A stretch of DNA of 64,000 bases from an uncultured Opitutaceae bacterium (GTDB taxonomy: Bacteria; Verrucomicrobiota; Verrucomicrobiia; Opitutales; Opitutaceae): assembly GCA_951813085.1 (NCBI GenBank), contig OX638348.1, forward strand, positions 2,861,627 to 2,925,626. The letters are read 5' to 3'. This document shows, one piece after another, positions 1 to 9,304 of this stretch. Under the pieces are notes generated by a model. It was not told where the DNA came from. It saw nothing but the letters and a program-made list of their open reading frames with translations, and ran no database searches. Made by a program: the position numbers and the translations under genes. How positions within the stretch are numbered: position 1 is the first letter of the stretch; each line of letters begins with the position of its first letter.

Positions 1-2
1 CC

Positions 3-695
3 AAAGCCGCTCCCTTGATCGACATGCCTTTTCTTTTCACCGATCTCGATCATTGGAATCGAGTCCTCGACGAGGATGCCCTAGAGCCGATCACATCTGA
101 AGTTAGCGATAAAGCTGATGTCATGATTATTGGATACGCAGGAGGAGGTACGCGCCATCTCATCGTCAACAAGCCTGTTCGCAACCTCGCCGAACTAAAG
201 GGCCTCAACATGCGCGTAATGGGAGCTCCCATACAGACGCGAATCTTTCAAGCAATCACCGCGGCTCCCACCGTAATCGCCTACAACGAAATTTACAACG
301 CCATCCAAACGGGCGTCATCGAAGCTGCCGAGAACGAAGCAACTGGAATCGAGCAAATGAAATTTTACGAAGTCGGGCCCGAAATCGCCCTGACGGCTCA
401 TGCAATCACCGTTCGTCCACTGTGCTTCAGCGGCAAGACGTTCCGCCGCTTGCCGGAAGATCTGCAGGCAGCCATCGTAAAGGCAGGCAAGGAAGCGGGC
501 GCCTATGCTCGCAAGATCGAGTCCGAGCAGGACGCTGCCCTGCTTGCTCAAATGGAGGCTGAAGGAAAGCTGAAGACCCATGAATTCGTAGATCGGGACA
601 AATTGCTGGAGCTCGCTCAGCCCATTCAGGAAGCGTATGCTGCTGAGGTCGGCGCCTCGGATGTATTCGCCCGCGTGAATGCTTTGAAACAATAA
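3..695 (+). CDS. dctP: TRAP transporter substrate-binding protein DctP, C-terminal part
   Basis: Periplasmic solute-binding subunit of a TRAP transporter; it captures an organic or sugar acid and passes it to the DctQM permease. The reading frame is open to the left window edge, so the N-terminus and signal peptide are missing and about 230 residues remain. The block around residues 60-75 (LAELKGLNMRVMGAP) carries the arginine that in this family binds the substrate carboxylate. The YNEIYNAIQTGVIEAAEN stretch is also typical of DctP. dctQ follows after 36 bases. The substrate is inferred to be a sugar acid from the dehydratase and dehydrogenases that converge on this operon. Confidence 0.9.
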   Translation, partial: KAAPLIDMPFLFTDLDHWNRVLDEDALEPITSEVSDKADVMIIGYAGGGTRHLIVNKPVRNLAELKGLNMRVMGAPIQTRIFQAITAAPTVIAYNEIYNAIQTGVIEAAENEATGIEQMKFYEVGPEIALTAHAITVRPLCFSGKTFRRLPEDLQAAIVKAGKEAGAYARKIESEQDAALLAQMEAEGKLKTHEFVDRDKLLELAQPIQEAYAAEVGASDVFARVNALKQ

Positions 696-731
696 ATTGA
701 TTCGCGCAACGAAGCTCTCACACAACTAGCG

Positions 732-1226
732 ATGCAGTCATTTGCTAATGGATACTACCGATTCCTGCAATGGGTTCTAACCGCCTTGATGGGATTCATA
801 ATCCTACCCGTATCCCTGCAAATCATTTCCCGCTATACGGGCCTCATTCCTCGATACATTTGGACCGAGGAGATAGCCCGGTTCTGCTTTGTATGGATCG
901 TCATGATCGGGGCGATGATCGCAGTACGCGATGACTCCCACTTCGACGTAGACATCCTACCGCAGCCTAAGTCGAAACGCGCTCAAGGCATTCGAAATCT
1001 GATTGTGCATGTATTTATCGCCATCATGGCCTTGTTCTTCTCATTCTACGGATTCCAGTTCGCCCAGTTCGGATTCGCGCAGTCCTCAGAAATGAGCGGT
1101 ATCAATATGGCGAGCATCTACGTCTCCTTTCCGCTCGCAGGACTTACTTGGGGGCTCTTTCTGGTCGAGAAAGTCACTGCAGACATCAAGCTGATTAGAA
1201 GCGTTAGGGCGGAGGGCGAGCCATGA
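732..1226 (+). CDS. dctQ: TRAP transporter small permease DctQ
   Basis: Small membrane subunit of the TRAP transporter, 164 residues, the usual family size. Four hydrophobic segments are visible (about residues 14-36, 50-68, 86-110 and 125-150). The WTEEIARFCFVWIVMIGA stretch is a DctQ hallmark. Its stop overlaps the dctM start as ATGA (1223-1226), so the two are probably translationally coupled. Confidence 0.93.
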   Translation: MQSFANGYYRFLQWVLTALMGFIILPVSLQIISRYTGLIPRYIWTEEIARFCFVWIVMIGAMIAVRDDSHFDVDILPQPKSKRAQGIRNLIVHVFIAIMALFFSFYGFQFAQFGFAQSSEMSGINMASIYVSFPLAGLTWGLFLVEKVTADIKLIRSVRAEGEP

Positions 1227-2524
1227 GCGCGGGCGAGGTTTCCTTGCTCCTCTTTGGCGCGTTCGCGACGCTTATCATACTGAGGGTACCGGTTTCGTTC
1301 GCCCTCGGGCTGGCCTGCATTCCCGTCTTTATCATCGACCCGCGCATGACCCCGTTCGTCCTGCTCCAGGAGATGTGGAAATCCTACAACGCGTTTATTC
1401 TGCTCGCGGTGCCTTTCTTCCTCCTCGCGGCGAACTTGATGAACGCCTCGGGCATCACCAAGCGCTTGGTAAATCTCGCTCGCGCTTCCGTGGGCCACTT
1501 GCCCGGTGGACTCGGGCATATCAACGTAATGGTCAGCATGCTGTTCGCAGGGATTTCCGGATCTTCCACCGCTGATGCTGCAGGGATAGGATCGCTCATG
1601 ATCCCGGCGATGAAAAAACAAGGCTACGACACCAGCTTTTCCGTCGCCATTACCGCCTGCTCATCCGTAATGGGAGTTATAATACCGCCAAGCATCCTGA
1701 TGATCGTCTGGGGCGGGCTCATGTCGGTCTCGATTGGCGGCTTGTTCCTAGCTGGCGTGATACCGGGCATCCTAATGGCGTTGATCATGATGGGCACAGT
1801 ACTCATCTACGCGAAAATTCGAAACTACCCTATCTACAAGCGCGCTTCGTTAAAGGAATTCCTGCAAGCCTTAGGCCAAGCGATCTTCGCCCTTGTCACT
1901 CCAGCTATCATCGTGGGCGGTATCATCCTGGGCTTCTTCACCCCCACCGAGGCGTCCGTGGTTGCGGTTGTGTACTCAGCGATTCTCGGTGGCCTCATCT
2001 ACCGTAACGTTGGTTTCAAGGAGTTTCGCAAAACGCTCTACGAGTCCGCCAGTCTCGCTTCGATCTCCCTGTTCTGCATCGGCACCGCGTCTGCGTTCGG
2101 GTGGCTACTGGCCTACTACCGCGTTCCTCAAGAACTGGTCGACACCCTGTCAGCCTACGGGACAGGTCCCATTGCAACCGGCTTCATTATCGCCCTGTCG
2201 TTTCTGGCGATCGGCATGTTCATCGACGCTATTCCAGCGATTATCATTCTGGGGACGATCCTCCTTCCACTCGCTGCCAAGGTGGGAATGCACCCGATTC
2301 AATTCGCGATCATCGGGGTCATTTCGCTCGCATTCGGCCTTGTCACTCCACCCTATGGCCTGTGCCTCCTCATTTCATGCGCGCTGGGAAAAATCAAAAT
2401 GGTCAATGCCATCAAGGATGTAACGATTATCTTGATACCGATGCTAATTCTTTTGATCGTAGTAATATTGTTTCCCGAAGTCGTCCTGTTTTTACCACGT
2501 TGGCTCACCCCGCAGTTTCTCTAA
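1223..2524 (+). CDS. dctM: TRAP transporter large permease DctM
   Basis: Large permease subunit that carries the sodium-coupled translocation path; 433 residues with about 12 hydrophobic segments. The GISGSSTADAAGIGSLMIPAM motif near residue 115 and the PPS..MIVWG motif near 155 are conserved in DctM. It is the last gene of the dctPQM operon and ends 12 bases before the stop of the converging dehydratase gene. Confidence 0.95.
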   Translation: MSAGEVSLLLFGAFATLIILRVPVSFALGLACIPVFIIDPRMTPFVLLQEMWKSYNAFILLAVPFFLLAANLMNASGITKRLVNLARASVGHLPGGLGHINVMVSMLFAGISGSSTADAAGIGSLMIPAMKKQGYDTSFSVAITACSSVMGVIIPPSILMIVWGGLMSVSIGGLFLAGVIPGILMALIMMGTVLIYAKIRNYPIYKRASLKEFLQALGQAIFALVTPAIIVGGIILGFFTPTEASVVAVVYSAILGGLIYRNVGFKEFRKTLYESASLASISLFCIGTASAFGWLLAYYRVPQELVDTLSAYGTGPIATGFIIALSFLAIGMFIDAIPAIIILGTILLPLAAKVGMHPIQFAIIGVISLAFGLVTPPYGLCLLISCALGKIKMVNAIKDVTIILIPMLILLIVVILFPEVVLFLPRWLTPQFL

Positions 2525-2536
2525 GCGCCCCCCTTG

Positions 2537-3631
2537 TCATTCCTCAACCAGATAAGGCTCTAGCTTCGACCAATCAAAACGCACCCCAATCCCCGGCTCA
2601 TCCGAGGCCACAGCGCGATGCTTTTCGATTACGATGGGGCGTTCTGTGTATCTATCTATCGGGAAGCTATGCACTTCGAGCCAAGCGCCGTTCGATTGGG
2701 CCGACACTAGGCTCACCTGGAGCTCATGCATTCCGTGTGAACAAATTGGAAGCCCGTATTGACGGGACAGCTCGGCCACTTTCAACCACCCCGTTATTCC
2801 CCCGCAATTAGACGCATCCGGCTGAATGAAGGAGAGCTTAGCTTGCTCGAATGCGTATCCGAATTCATGTATCGTATGCAGGTTTTCGCCCATAGCCAAC
2901 GGAACGCCTGTGGATACAGTAATTTTCGCGTAACCCAAGTAGTCATCGGGTATTGTTGGTTCTTCGAACCACAAAATATCGTAGGGCTTGAATCGCTCGG
3001 CCGCATCGATCGCTTGTTCCACGCTCATGGAATAGTTCGCGTCGACCATAAACGTTATGTCAGGACCGATCAACTCTCGCACGGCTTTTACGCGGGCAAC
3101 GTCCTCAGCTAAGTCTTCCTTACCCACCTTGATCTTTACCGCGTTGTATCCCGCATCCAAATATCCTTGAACGCTTTCCAGCAACTTTGGGAGCGGAAAC
3201 ATCAAATCGATTCCGCCACGATAAGCATTGCAGGAATTGCCTTTACCTCCTGTCAATTTCCACAACGGGGCGTCCGCCTTTTTGCATCGAATATCCCAGA
3301 GAGCGATATCGATCACTGAAATAGCAAACGACGCGATACCGCCGCGGCCCACGTAGTGAATATGCCAATCGCAAAATTCGTTCAGTCCTTCGACATCGCT
3401 CCCATCCTTTCCCACCAAAGCAGGGGCCAAGTCCGAATCGATCATCGCTTTAATAGCGCGGCCACCCTTTCCACCCGTGTACGTGTATCCAACCCCTTCG
3501 TACCCATCAGACAGCGTAATCTTAGCCACAACGAGCTCGAAATGCGTATGGTCACCATGCTTGGCATCCGATAGCGTTTCCTCGAGCGGAACGCGATAGA
3601 GTTGGGATTGAATATTCGAGATCGCGCTCAC
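2537..3631 (-). CDS. Mandelate racemase/muconate lactonizing enzyme family acid-sugar dehydratase
   Basis: Enolase-superfamily enzyme, 364 residues, probably dehydrating an aldonic or aldaric acid. Visible mandelate-racemase-subgroup residues are the KxK base (VKIKVG, about residue 170), the metal ligands in VDAN, FEEP and GEN, and the Asp-His pair in QPDASNCGG and SHGMHE. The start is a GTG with no clear ribosome-binding site; no better ATG lies nearby. It converges on dctM, and the SDR and alcohol dehydrogenase upstream run in the same direction, which fits a sugar-acid catabolic cluster. The exact substrate cannot be read from sequence. Confidence 0.88.
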   Translation of the reverse strand: MSAISNIQSQLYRVPLEETLSDAKHGDHTHFELVVAKITLSDGYEGVGYTYTGGKGGRAIKAMIDSDLAPALVGKDGSDVEGLNEFCDWHIHYVGRGGIASFAISVIDIALWDIRCKKADAPLWKLTGGKGNSCNAYRGGIDLMFPLPKLLESVQGYLDAGYNAVKIKVGKEDLAEDVARVKAVRELIGPDITFMVDANYSMSVEQAIDAAERFKPYDILWFEEPTIPDDYLGYAKITVSTGVPLAMGENLHTIHEFGYAFEQAKLSFIQPDASNCGGITGWLKVAELSRQYGLPICSHGMHELQVSLVSAQSNGAWLEVHSFPIDRYTERPIVIEKHRAVASDEPGIGVRFDWSKLEPYLVEE

Positions 3632-3733
3632 AATAGAAAAAATAGGTTGGTTGGCTTCTTTGAGATCACGTTCCTGGCTACTCGTCTTCCAGGCTGAAAT
3701 TCAATCATCACTCTTCAATCCTCACTCCTCGAC

Positions 3734-4498
3734 TTACCTTCCCATCCAGCCCCCATCGACAAGCATCGTCGTGCCGTGCATATAGTCTGAAGCCTCAGAT
3801 GCGAGAAACACAACCGGCCCCTTGAAGTCGTTGGCTTCACCCCAGCGTCCGGCCGGGATGCGGGACAGGATGGAAGCGCTTCGCTCCGGATCGTTTCTCA
3901 GGGCTTCCGTATTGTCGGTGGCGATATATCCTGGAGCGATGGCGTTAACATTGACTCCCTTGGACGCCCATTCATTGGACAATGCCATTGTCAATTGACC
4001 CAGGCCTCCTTTGCTCGCTGCGTATCCGGGAACGGTGATGCCTCCCTGAAACGTCAGCAAGGAAGCCGTAAAGATGATCTTACCGCTACCCCGCTCTACC
4101 ATTCGTTTTCCCACCTCACGACTTAGGATAAACTGAGCATTGAGGTTCACTTCTATCACTTCGTCCCAATAGGCATCAAAATGGGTCGCCGCAGGCTCAC
4201 GCAGTATTGTCCCTGCATTATTCACCAGAATATCGATCTCTCTACCCGACTCTGCGAGTTCCTTGATGAACCGGTAAAGGGCGCTGCGATCTGTAAAGTC
4301 GCATTGATAGGCCTCGAATGAGCGACCGAGAGCGGTCACCGCTTTCTCAATATCGCTGCCTTCTCGCTCCAGCGTTGCGGATACGCCCAGGATGTTCGCT
4401 CCCGCTTCGGCGAGCCCTTCCGCCATGGCTTCTCCTATCCCCCGCTTGCACCCCGTCACCAGAGCGGTCTTTCCCGATAAATCAAAGGCGTTCTTCAT
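3734..4498 (-). CDS. SDR oxidoreductase, KduD/gluconate dehydrogenase-like
   Basis: Classical short-chain dehydrogenase of 254 residues. The cofactor motif TGCKRGIG is near residue 15, NNAG near residue 92, and the catalytic Ser and YAASK near residues 146 and 160. The layout and the C-terminal VDGGWMGR resemble 2-deoxy-D-gluconate 3-dehydrogenase (KduD) and gluconate 5-dehydrogenase types. It lies between the zinc alcohol dehydrogenase and the acid-sugar dehydratase on the same strand. A keto-sugar-acid oxidoreductase role is inferred from this setting; the substrate is unknown. Confidence 0.85.
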   Translation of the reverse strand: MKNAFDLSGKTALVTGCKRGIGEAMAEGLAEAGANILGVSATLEREGSDIEKAVTALGRSFEAYQCDFTDRSALYRFIKELAESGREIDILVNNAGTILREPAATHFDAYWDEVIEVNLNAQFILSREVGKRMVERGSGKIIFTASLLTFQGGITVPGYAASKGGLGQLTMALSNEWASKGVNVNAIAPGYIATDNTEALRNDPERSASILSRIPAGRWGEANDFKGPVVFLASEASDYMHGTTMLVDGGWMGR

Positions 4499-4535
4499 GT
4501 GCGTGATCGATTCCTATACTGTCCTCGTATTTTGG

Positions 4536-5555
4536 TTACGCGCCACAATTCACAAGATACTTTATGCCTTCCGGAGCGTTTTCGATCATCTCGAAAGCGG
4601 CCTTAACGTTTTCTATCGAGTACACATCCGTAATGAGGTCTTCAATGGGCAGCTGTCCTACGCGCATTAGCTCAAGGGCTGCATCAAAATCCTCCTTTTC
4701 ATAGAGCCGCGCCCCAATGAGCTCGAGCTCGGACCAGAAAAACTGGAATAAATCAACCGATCGAGGCTGAGGATGGAGGCCTACAATGACTATCCGTCCC
4801 CGAACGTTCAAGACGGTCGTCATAGCGTCCACGCCCGCTTGGGCGCCGGACACCTCGAATACTACATCAGCCATTCGTTCATTGGTTTTCGATGCGATGA
4901 CCTTCCCAAGCGGCTCTTCGAGCGGATTCACCGCTTCGAATCCAAGCGACTCGATTTTCTCGATACGTTTCTCATTAATCTCGGAAACGATGACCCGAGC
5001 GCCTTTTCCGCGGGCTACCAGCGCCACGAGTATTCCGATGGGACCTCCTCCGATAACAACCACGGTTTCGCCGTCTTGAACGCGCCCGAGCCGTACATCG
5101 TGGCAGGCCACTGCAGCAGGTTCCGCCAAGGCTCCATGCTCGAGCGATACGCCCTCAGGCAAGTGATGCAGGGTATAGGCGGGTACCGTCCAGGACGCCT
5201 GCATCCCTCCGGGAGCGTCGATACCGATGATCTTCACCTCTTTGCCAACGTGCGGATAGCCTTTGTCGAACGGGTGGACATCCCCAAACCACAAAGGCCT
5301 CACAGCCACGCGGTCGCCAATCCGGCAGGTATCAACGCCTTCCCCAATTTCCACTACGGTCCCGGATGCCTCATGACCAATTATTTGCGGCATGTGTACG
5401 CGACCATCCATATTTCCATGATAGATATGCATATCCGTGCCGCAAATGCCGCAGTACGCGACCTCGAGTCGTACTTCGCCTGATTGCGGCGCGACGGCTT
5501 CGCTTTCCGTAACCGCAATTTGCTTATCACCCAGGTAGCTCGCTGCTTTTTTCAT
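4536..5555 (-). CDS. Zinc-dependent medium-chain alcohol dehydrogenase
   Basis: Medium-chain zinc dehydrogenase, 339 residues from the chosen ATG (MKKAASYLG), which has GGAAACC just upstream. A longer frame exists, but its added residues are not family-like. The catalytic zinc motif is CGICGTDMH followed by GHEASG, and the Rossmann motif is GGGPIGILVA. It resembles sorbitol, idonate and galactonate-type polyol dehydrogenases. One unusual point is that the structural-zinc four-cysteine cluster is not seen; the region reads as a basic loop after VAVRPLWFGD. It is the first gene of the minus-strand sugar-acid cluster. Confidence 0.87.
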   Translation of the reverse strand: MKKAASYLGDKQIAVTESEAVAPQSGEVRLEVAYCGICGTDMHIYHGNMDGRVHMPQIIGHEASGTVVEIGEGVDTCRIGDRVAVRPLWFGDVHPFDKGYPHVGKEVKIIGIDAPGGMQASWTVPAYTLHHLPEGVSLEHGALAEPAAVACHDVRLGRVQDGETVVVIGGGPIGILVALVARGKGARVIVSEINEKRIEKIESLGFEAVNPLEEPLGKVIASKTNERMADVVFEVSGAQAGVDAMTTVLNVRGRIVIVGLHPQPRSVDLFQFFWSELELIGARLYEKEDFDAALELMRVGQLPIEDLITDVYSIENVKAAFEMIENAPEGIKYLVNCGA

Positions 5556-5702
5556 TGGTTTCCAAAATGTACTTCCAGAATGCAATAGCCAAACAAAGCG
5601 AATGGCCAGGCAATTTTGGAAAGTCAGAGACAAATCCCGCTGAGACATTCTATCCCGAAATCCGGAGCTTCGAATGGGCGCTTTGGGAATACGTATGCAA
5701 TA

Positions 5703-5826
5703 AACAGGATACGGCTCGTTCTTCGGGACTACATGATCCCGCCGATGCGGGAACTTGATGAGAACCTCTCCCTATTCTCATCATGTAGCCCTGCAAGGGC
5801 ATCATGCAAGCGCAGCGCATCCTGTT
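5703..5826 (+). repeat. Dispersed palindromic repeat, copy 1 (MITE/REP-like)
   Basis: Intergenic element bounded by the inverted termini AACAGGAT and ATCCTGTT. Inside are the short palindromes GATCCCGcc..GCGGGAAC and AGCCCTGCAAGGGC and the block ATTCTCATCATGTAG. The same order of blocks recurs at 14110, 24075 (inverted), 39129, 40899 and 48598. No open frame is present, so it looks like a non-autonomous or REP-type repeat. Confidence 0.85.
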
Positions 5827-6209
5827 AAAACAATCTTTCATTTTCGCCGCTACCAGAAGCATTGTCCCATCTTGACAGCGGCTCATCGGATGTAGCGCTA
5901 CTGTATTTTCAAACATCGCTCACTGCGATCGCTAGTTCCCTCCTTCGTCGGGAAATGGGTTTCAGCGAAGCTGAAAATAGGTTCGAGACTATGTTCTAAC
6001 AAGGACCCCCAAGCTGGGATTCCTGTTAACAGCCACGAGCTAGTTGGCGCTTCTTAACTTCCGGGCTTTGCAGAGAAAGCAGCTTTGGCTAGCGACGCGA
6101 GCGCATTTACCGCATACGAAACGCGGGCAGCTAACGATCTTCTGCACCTCTTCAAAATTATCCCGGATAGCAGATCGCTTAAATCCACACAGGCTTTTCA
6201 TTTTCAAGC
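5827..6209. other. Non-coding stretch with two hairpins
   Basis: No convincing gene. A perfect hairpin TTTCAGC-gaa-GCTGAAA lies at 5960-5976. An imperfect palindrome at 5997-6028 begins TAACAAGGA and ends TCCTGTTA, close to the termini of the dispersed repeat, and may be a short relative of it. The stretch separates the dehydrogenase cluster from the AraC regulator gene. Confidence 0.5.
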
Positions 6210-7136
6210 TCACGCCTTCAATCCTGCGGTGAACTGCTTCGGATTCTGGCCGAATGTTTCCCGAAACGCTCGGGTAAAATGACTTGGATTCGAATAGCCG
6301 ACCGCATTGGCAACTTCTAGCACAGTCCATTCATTCCGGCTAAGCAGTTCTCTGGCTCGCTCCATTCGCTTTTGTCTCAAATAACCGAATACGGTAGTGT
6401 TGAATTGTTCGCGAAATCCCTTCTTCAGCTTAAACTCGTTTATACGGACTCTTCGACTGAGAGCAGTGAGCGAATGCCCTTCCGACAAGTTTTCCTCCAG
6501 GAACTGGGCGGCCGCCATAAGGGCGTCTTCGTTTTCGTCGCGCAAGCAGGGTTCCGGCGCGGGCGATTCCGTCAGTGAGCGCGAATCAGAAGCGTAAACG
6601 AGCAAATCCAACGTTCCGGACTCAACCTTCAGGCACTCACTTGGTGTGGTGCCTTTAATCGATGCCATCTGAGCCACCGTCTCGAAAATCCGCGGCTCGA
6701 TCTTATTTCGGACCAGGATCGCTTCCGAGCGCTGAACGCAGCCAAAACAGGCCTTTTTCGCATGCGCCAAGGCCTCCGTTTCGGAGGTAAGGCTTTCCCA
6801 GATTTCAGATGAGCACTCGAGCACGCCCAATTCCACCGTTCCTTCCAATCGGCAGTTCGCCTGCCAGTCCTTGAGCGAAAGCGTAACGTACTCTCCCACA
6901 CCCACAGAAATCACCCCGGTATCGGGAATCGAAATCGAGAGGCGACCACTTATAACGAATGCGATCTGCGAGAATGATTCGAACGGCCAGGCGAAAGGAG
7001 CCTTCGCGTCCAACGGACAGATTTTGGCATAGGTAAACGACAGCCCAGCGCGTTGCTCGAAGCGACGCTTCGATACCTCTACAGAAGAGGAACAGGAGCT
7101 CGTTTCGATCGGCGCTTTGAAGAGACAGGGAATCAT
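6210..7136 (-). CDS. AraC family transcriptional regulator
   Basis: DNA-binding regulator of 308 residues. The C-terminal double helix-turn-helix covers about residues 205-305, with LTALSRRVRINEFKLKKGF and the AraC signature EVANAVGYSNPSHFTRAF. The N-terminal half has no recognised ligand domain; it may be a cupin-like fold (residues 50-100). The ATG at 7136 is chosen; a TTG seven codons upstream is also possible. Its place downstream of the sugar-acid genes on the same strand suggests it controls them, but no operator is identified. Confidence 0.88.
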   Translation of the reverse strand: MIPCLFKAPIETSSCSSSVEVSKRRFEQRAGLSFTYAKICPLDAKAPFAWPFESFSQIAFVISGRLSISIPDTGVISVGVGEYVTLSLKDWQANCRLEGTVELGVLECSSEIWESLTSETEALAHAKKACFGCVQRSEAILVRNKIEPRIFETVAQMASIKGTTPSECLKVESGTLDLLVYASDSRSLTESPAPEPCLRDENEDALMAAAQFLEENLSEGHSLTALSRRVRINEFKLKKGFREQFNTTVFGYLRQKRMERARELLSRNEWTVLEVANAVGYSNPSHFTRAFRETFGQNPKQFTAGLKA

Positions 7137-7325
7137 TTTATCGATATTGGATCTCAATAGCAGAATTAATGAGACCCAGTTTCAAGAAAGATCAACTCCT
7201 TATTCGCTCGATATCCAACTTTTTTAGCAGCTGTTTCATAAGCCACTCTTCAAGGACGGAGTTTCTCATCGAGACCTAGGCAGCGTCCCTGATTCCATCC
7301 TAGCCCAATCTCCAGCCCGAGATCC

Positions 7326-8288
7326 TCAGATTTCTAGGAGATCCCGCCCTACTATCAACTCCCCGTCAAAGTAAGGTCGGACTGCATCGTACCAAACCTC
7401 ATCCTCAAGGTAGGGGTAGCCTCAGGGAACGAAGTGAGAGAGAATCAAAGTCTTGACCCCGGCTTCGGTTGCGACGCGTCCCACCTGTTCCGTGGTCGTG
7501 TGGCTCGCAAGCAGATGTTTCCGGAGCGTCTTCGCATGGGGCTCAGTGGCAATCAGCGCATCGAGAGACGGAAGATGCATCACTTCATGGACAAGGATGT
7601 CGGCGCCTCGAGCGAGCTGAACCAAATTGTCGGACGGTCGGGTATCGCCTGAAATCACTATGGAGCGATCCGGGCAGTCGAAGCGATGGGCGAACGCAGG
7701 AACGACCGGAGGATGGTCGACCAGCGCTGCGGTCACCGTTACGTTCTCGTCCTTCATAACGAATCCGTCATCGGTGATCTCGCTGGGAACGATCATTTCG
7801 CTCAAGCGAGGCCGGCCTTCATCTTCAACGCGCGGGCGAATATCGTACGCGTTCAACTCTAGAAACTGGCGCGTCATCTCTGACAACGGAGGCGGACCAT
7901 AGGTGTTGACCCGTGTGGTCAAATTCGCCGCCCAACTCAGCAACAGCAAATTTCCATAGTCAGCATTGTGGTCGGAATGATGGTGCGTTAGGAAAACGCT
8001 TCGGATCGAACCCAGATCTAGATTGGCAAGCGCCATTTGCCGGGCAACGCCGTTCCCGCAATCGACCACGTATGAGCTTCCATTAACTACAATCACTTGA
8101 GAAGGCGCTGAGCGATTTCGTTTTGGAGTCGGGCCCCCTGCTGTACCCAAAAGAATGAGACGCGATCCGGTAGGCTCATCGGAATCTGACTGTTTATTCG
8201 CGACGAGCGCCTTGGAAAAGGAAAGCGCTCCCATAGCGGCGAGGCCCGAACCGATAAATCGCCGACGGGAATGTAGAGATCTATTCAT
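7326..8288 (-). pseudogene. MBL-fold hydrolase with in-frame TGA near the C-terminus
   Basis: Metallo-beta-lactamase-fold hydrolase (arylsulfatase/RNase Z-like group) with a Tat signal (SRRRFIGSGLAAMGALSF) and the metal motif THHHSDH near residue 102. The first stop is TGA at 7422-7424, right after LSHFVP, giving 288 residues. The same frame continues for 31 sense codons (GYPYLEDEVWYDAVRPYFDG...GRDLLEI) to a TGA at 7326-7328. That continuation looks like the conserved end of this family, so one base change probably truncated the protein. A 288-residue product lacking only the last strand and helix may still be made. Confidence 0.75.
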
Positions 8289-8322
8289 CGGCGAAAGCAA
8301 TCGAGATTGGATCGAATTGGAG

Positions 8323-8754
8323 TCATTCACCAATCCAGCCTTTTTTCTGACTGTATCTTGCGTACCAAAGCAAGAACACGGCTATCGCTACGGGCAGGGC
8401 GACAATTCCGATCAACTCGCCCAATCCAAAGTCTACCTCTACTCCGAGAGAATGCGCCCCCGCCCCCACTACCCCCAACAGCGAAATCGCAAACAAAGGG
8501 ATAGATGCCTTGCGCTTAAGCAATAGGGCTACGCATCCTAACGCTCCCCCGAATACTGCAAATCCAAACGCCGCTGTCGCCCATAGCGGTCTTCCAACTA
8601 TTATCGTTTGCTCCACCTCCCGGTACAAACCGGACATCTCTGGCTTCATTATTTGAACCAAGAAATTCAAGCATCCTAAAGCGTTCCATATGAACATGAA
8701 AACCGCGATGAACCAGAAACTCCAATGGGGGCTCCTAGCGTTTTCTACTTCCAT
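8323..8754 (-). CDS. Small four-helix membrane protein of unknown function
   Basis: 143 residues with four hydrophobic segments (about 10-32, 57-78, 84-103 and 110-132) and short polar loops. A tryptophan-rich N-terminal stretch (SPHWSFWFIAVFMFIWNALGC) resembles small integral membrane proteins sometimes labelled sugar transporter, but no transport motif is visible. It starts with ATG at 8754 and ends 34 bases before the MBL hydrolase start, so the two may be co-transcribed. Confidence 0.7.
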   Translation of the reverse strand: MEVENARSPHWSFWFIAVFMFIWNALGCLNFLVQIMKPEMSGLYREVEQTIIVGRPLWATAAFGFAVFGGALGCVALLLKRKASIPLFAISLLGVVGAGAHSLGVEVDFGLGELIGIVALPVAIAVFLLWYARYSQKKGWIGE

Positions 8755-8846
8755 AAAAATATTTCGTATTCATTTTAAGTATACCCCTACTTTGCAGCCA
8801 ACACACAAATTCCCCATTACCCTAAATAATGATGAACGAGCCGCTG

Positions 8847-9272
8847 CTAGGAATTATTCGAACAACAACCGAGGGCAAGACGCCCACCCAGGTAGCCCAT
8901 GGGAATGTAGGCGATCAATATATCGGAAAGAATAAACCACCGCGGACCGCCCACAAGAAACGCCATCATCGAGCCACCGACCAAAAACCACATCCCCACC
9001 CCGAGGGCGAATTTCATATTGTGGCTAGCGGCAATCTTCGCCGCAGTAAAAGCATCGGCGAGCGTTCCTAGGGCATGGGCTAGAAAAGGGAAGAGAAAGT
9101 TGATCGGCTTGAATTACTCCATGCTAGCTCGCAACCCTTCTATACTGGATACGTCGGCGCCATCCGGAGGCGGGACGACCGCAGTCCCTACATTGACGAT
9201 CCCAATGTTAACGATGCTGCCAAATATGATGCCCGCAATCGTCGCGAGTATATTTTTGACGATCGGGTTCAA
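8847..9272 (-). pseudogene. Conserved membrane protein split by in-frame TAA
   Basis: The frame starts at TTG 9272 (NPIVKNILATIAGIIFGS), with AGGAGA just upstream. It reaches a TAA immediately after GLRASME, near 9110, and continues in the same frame with FKPINFLFPFLAHALGTLADAF...GYLGGRLALG to TAG at 8847. The joined protein would be about 141 residues with four membrane segments and matches a common family whose middle reads SM-x-x-F-x-P-x-x-FLFPFLAHALGT. The likely ancestral codon is TTA (Leu). The TTG start may also be a decayed ATG. Each half alone is too short to be functional. Confidence 0.75.
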
Positions 9273-9304
9273 CCTTCTCCTATTTTTGGTGAGATCCCTA
9301 AGAG

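Noticed and set aside
5556-5648. N-terminal extension of the zinc dehydrogenase
   Set aside because: The extra 31 residues are not dehydrogenase-like and the internal ATG has a ribosome-binding site.
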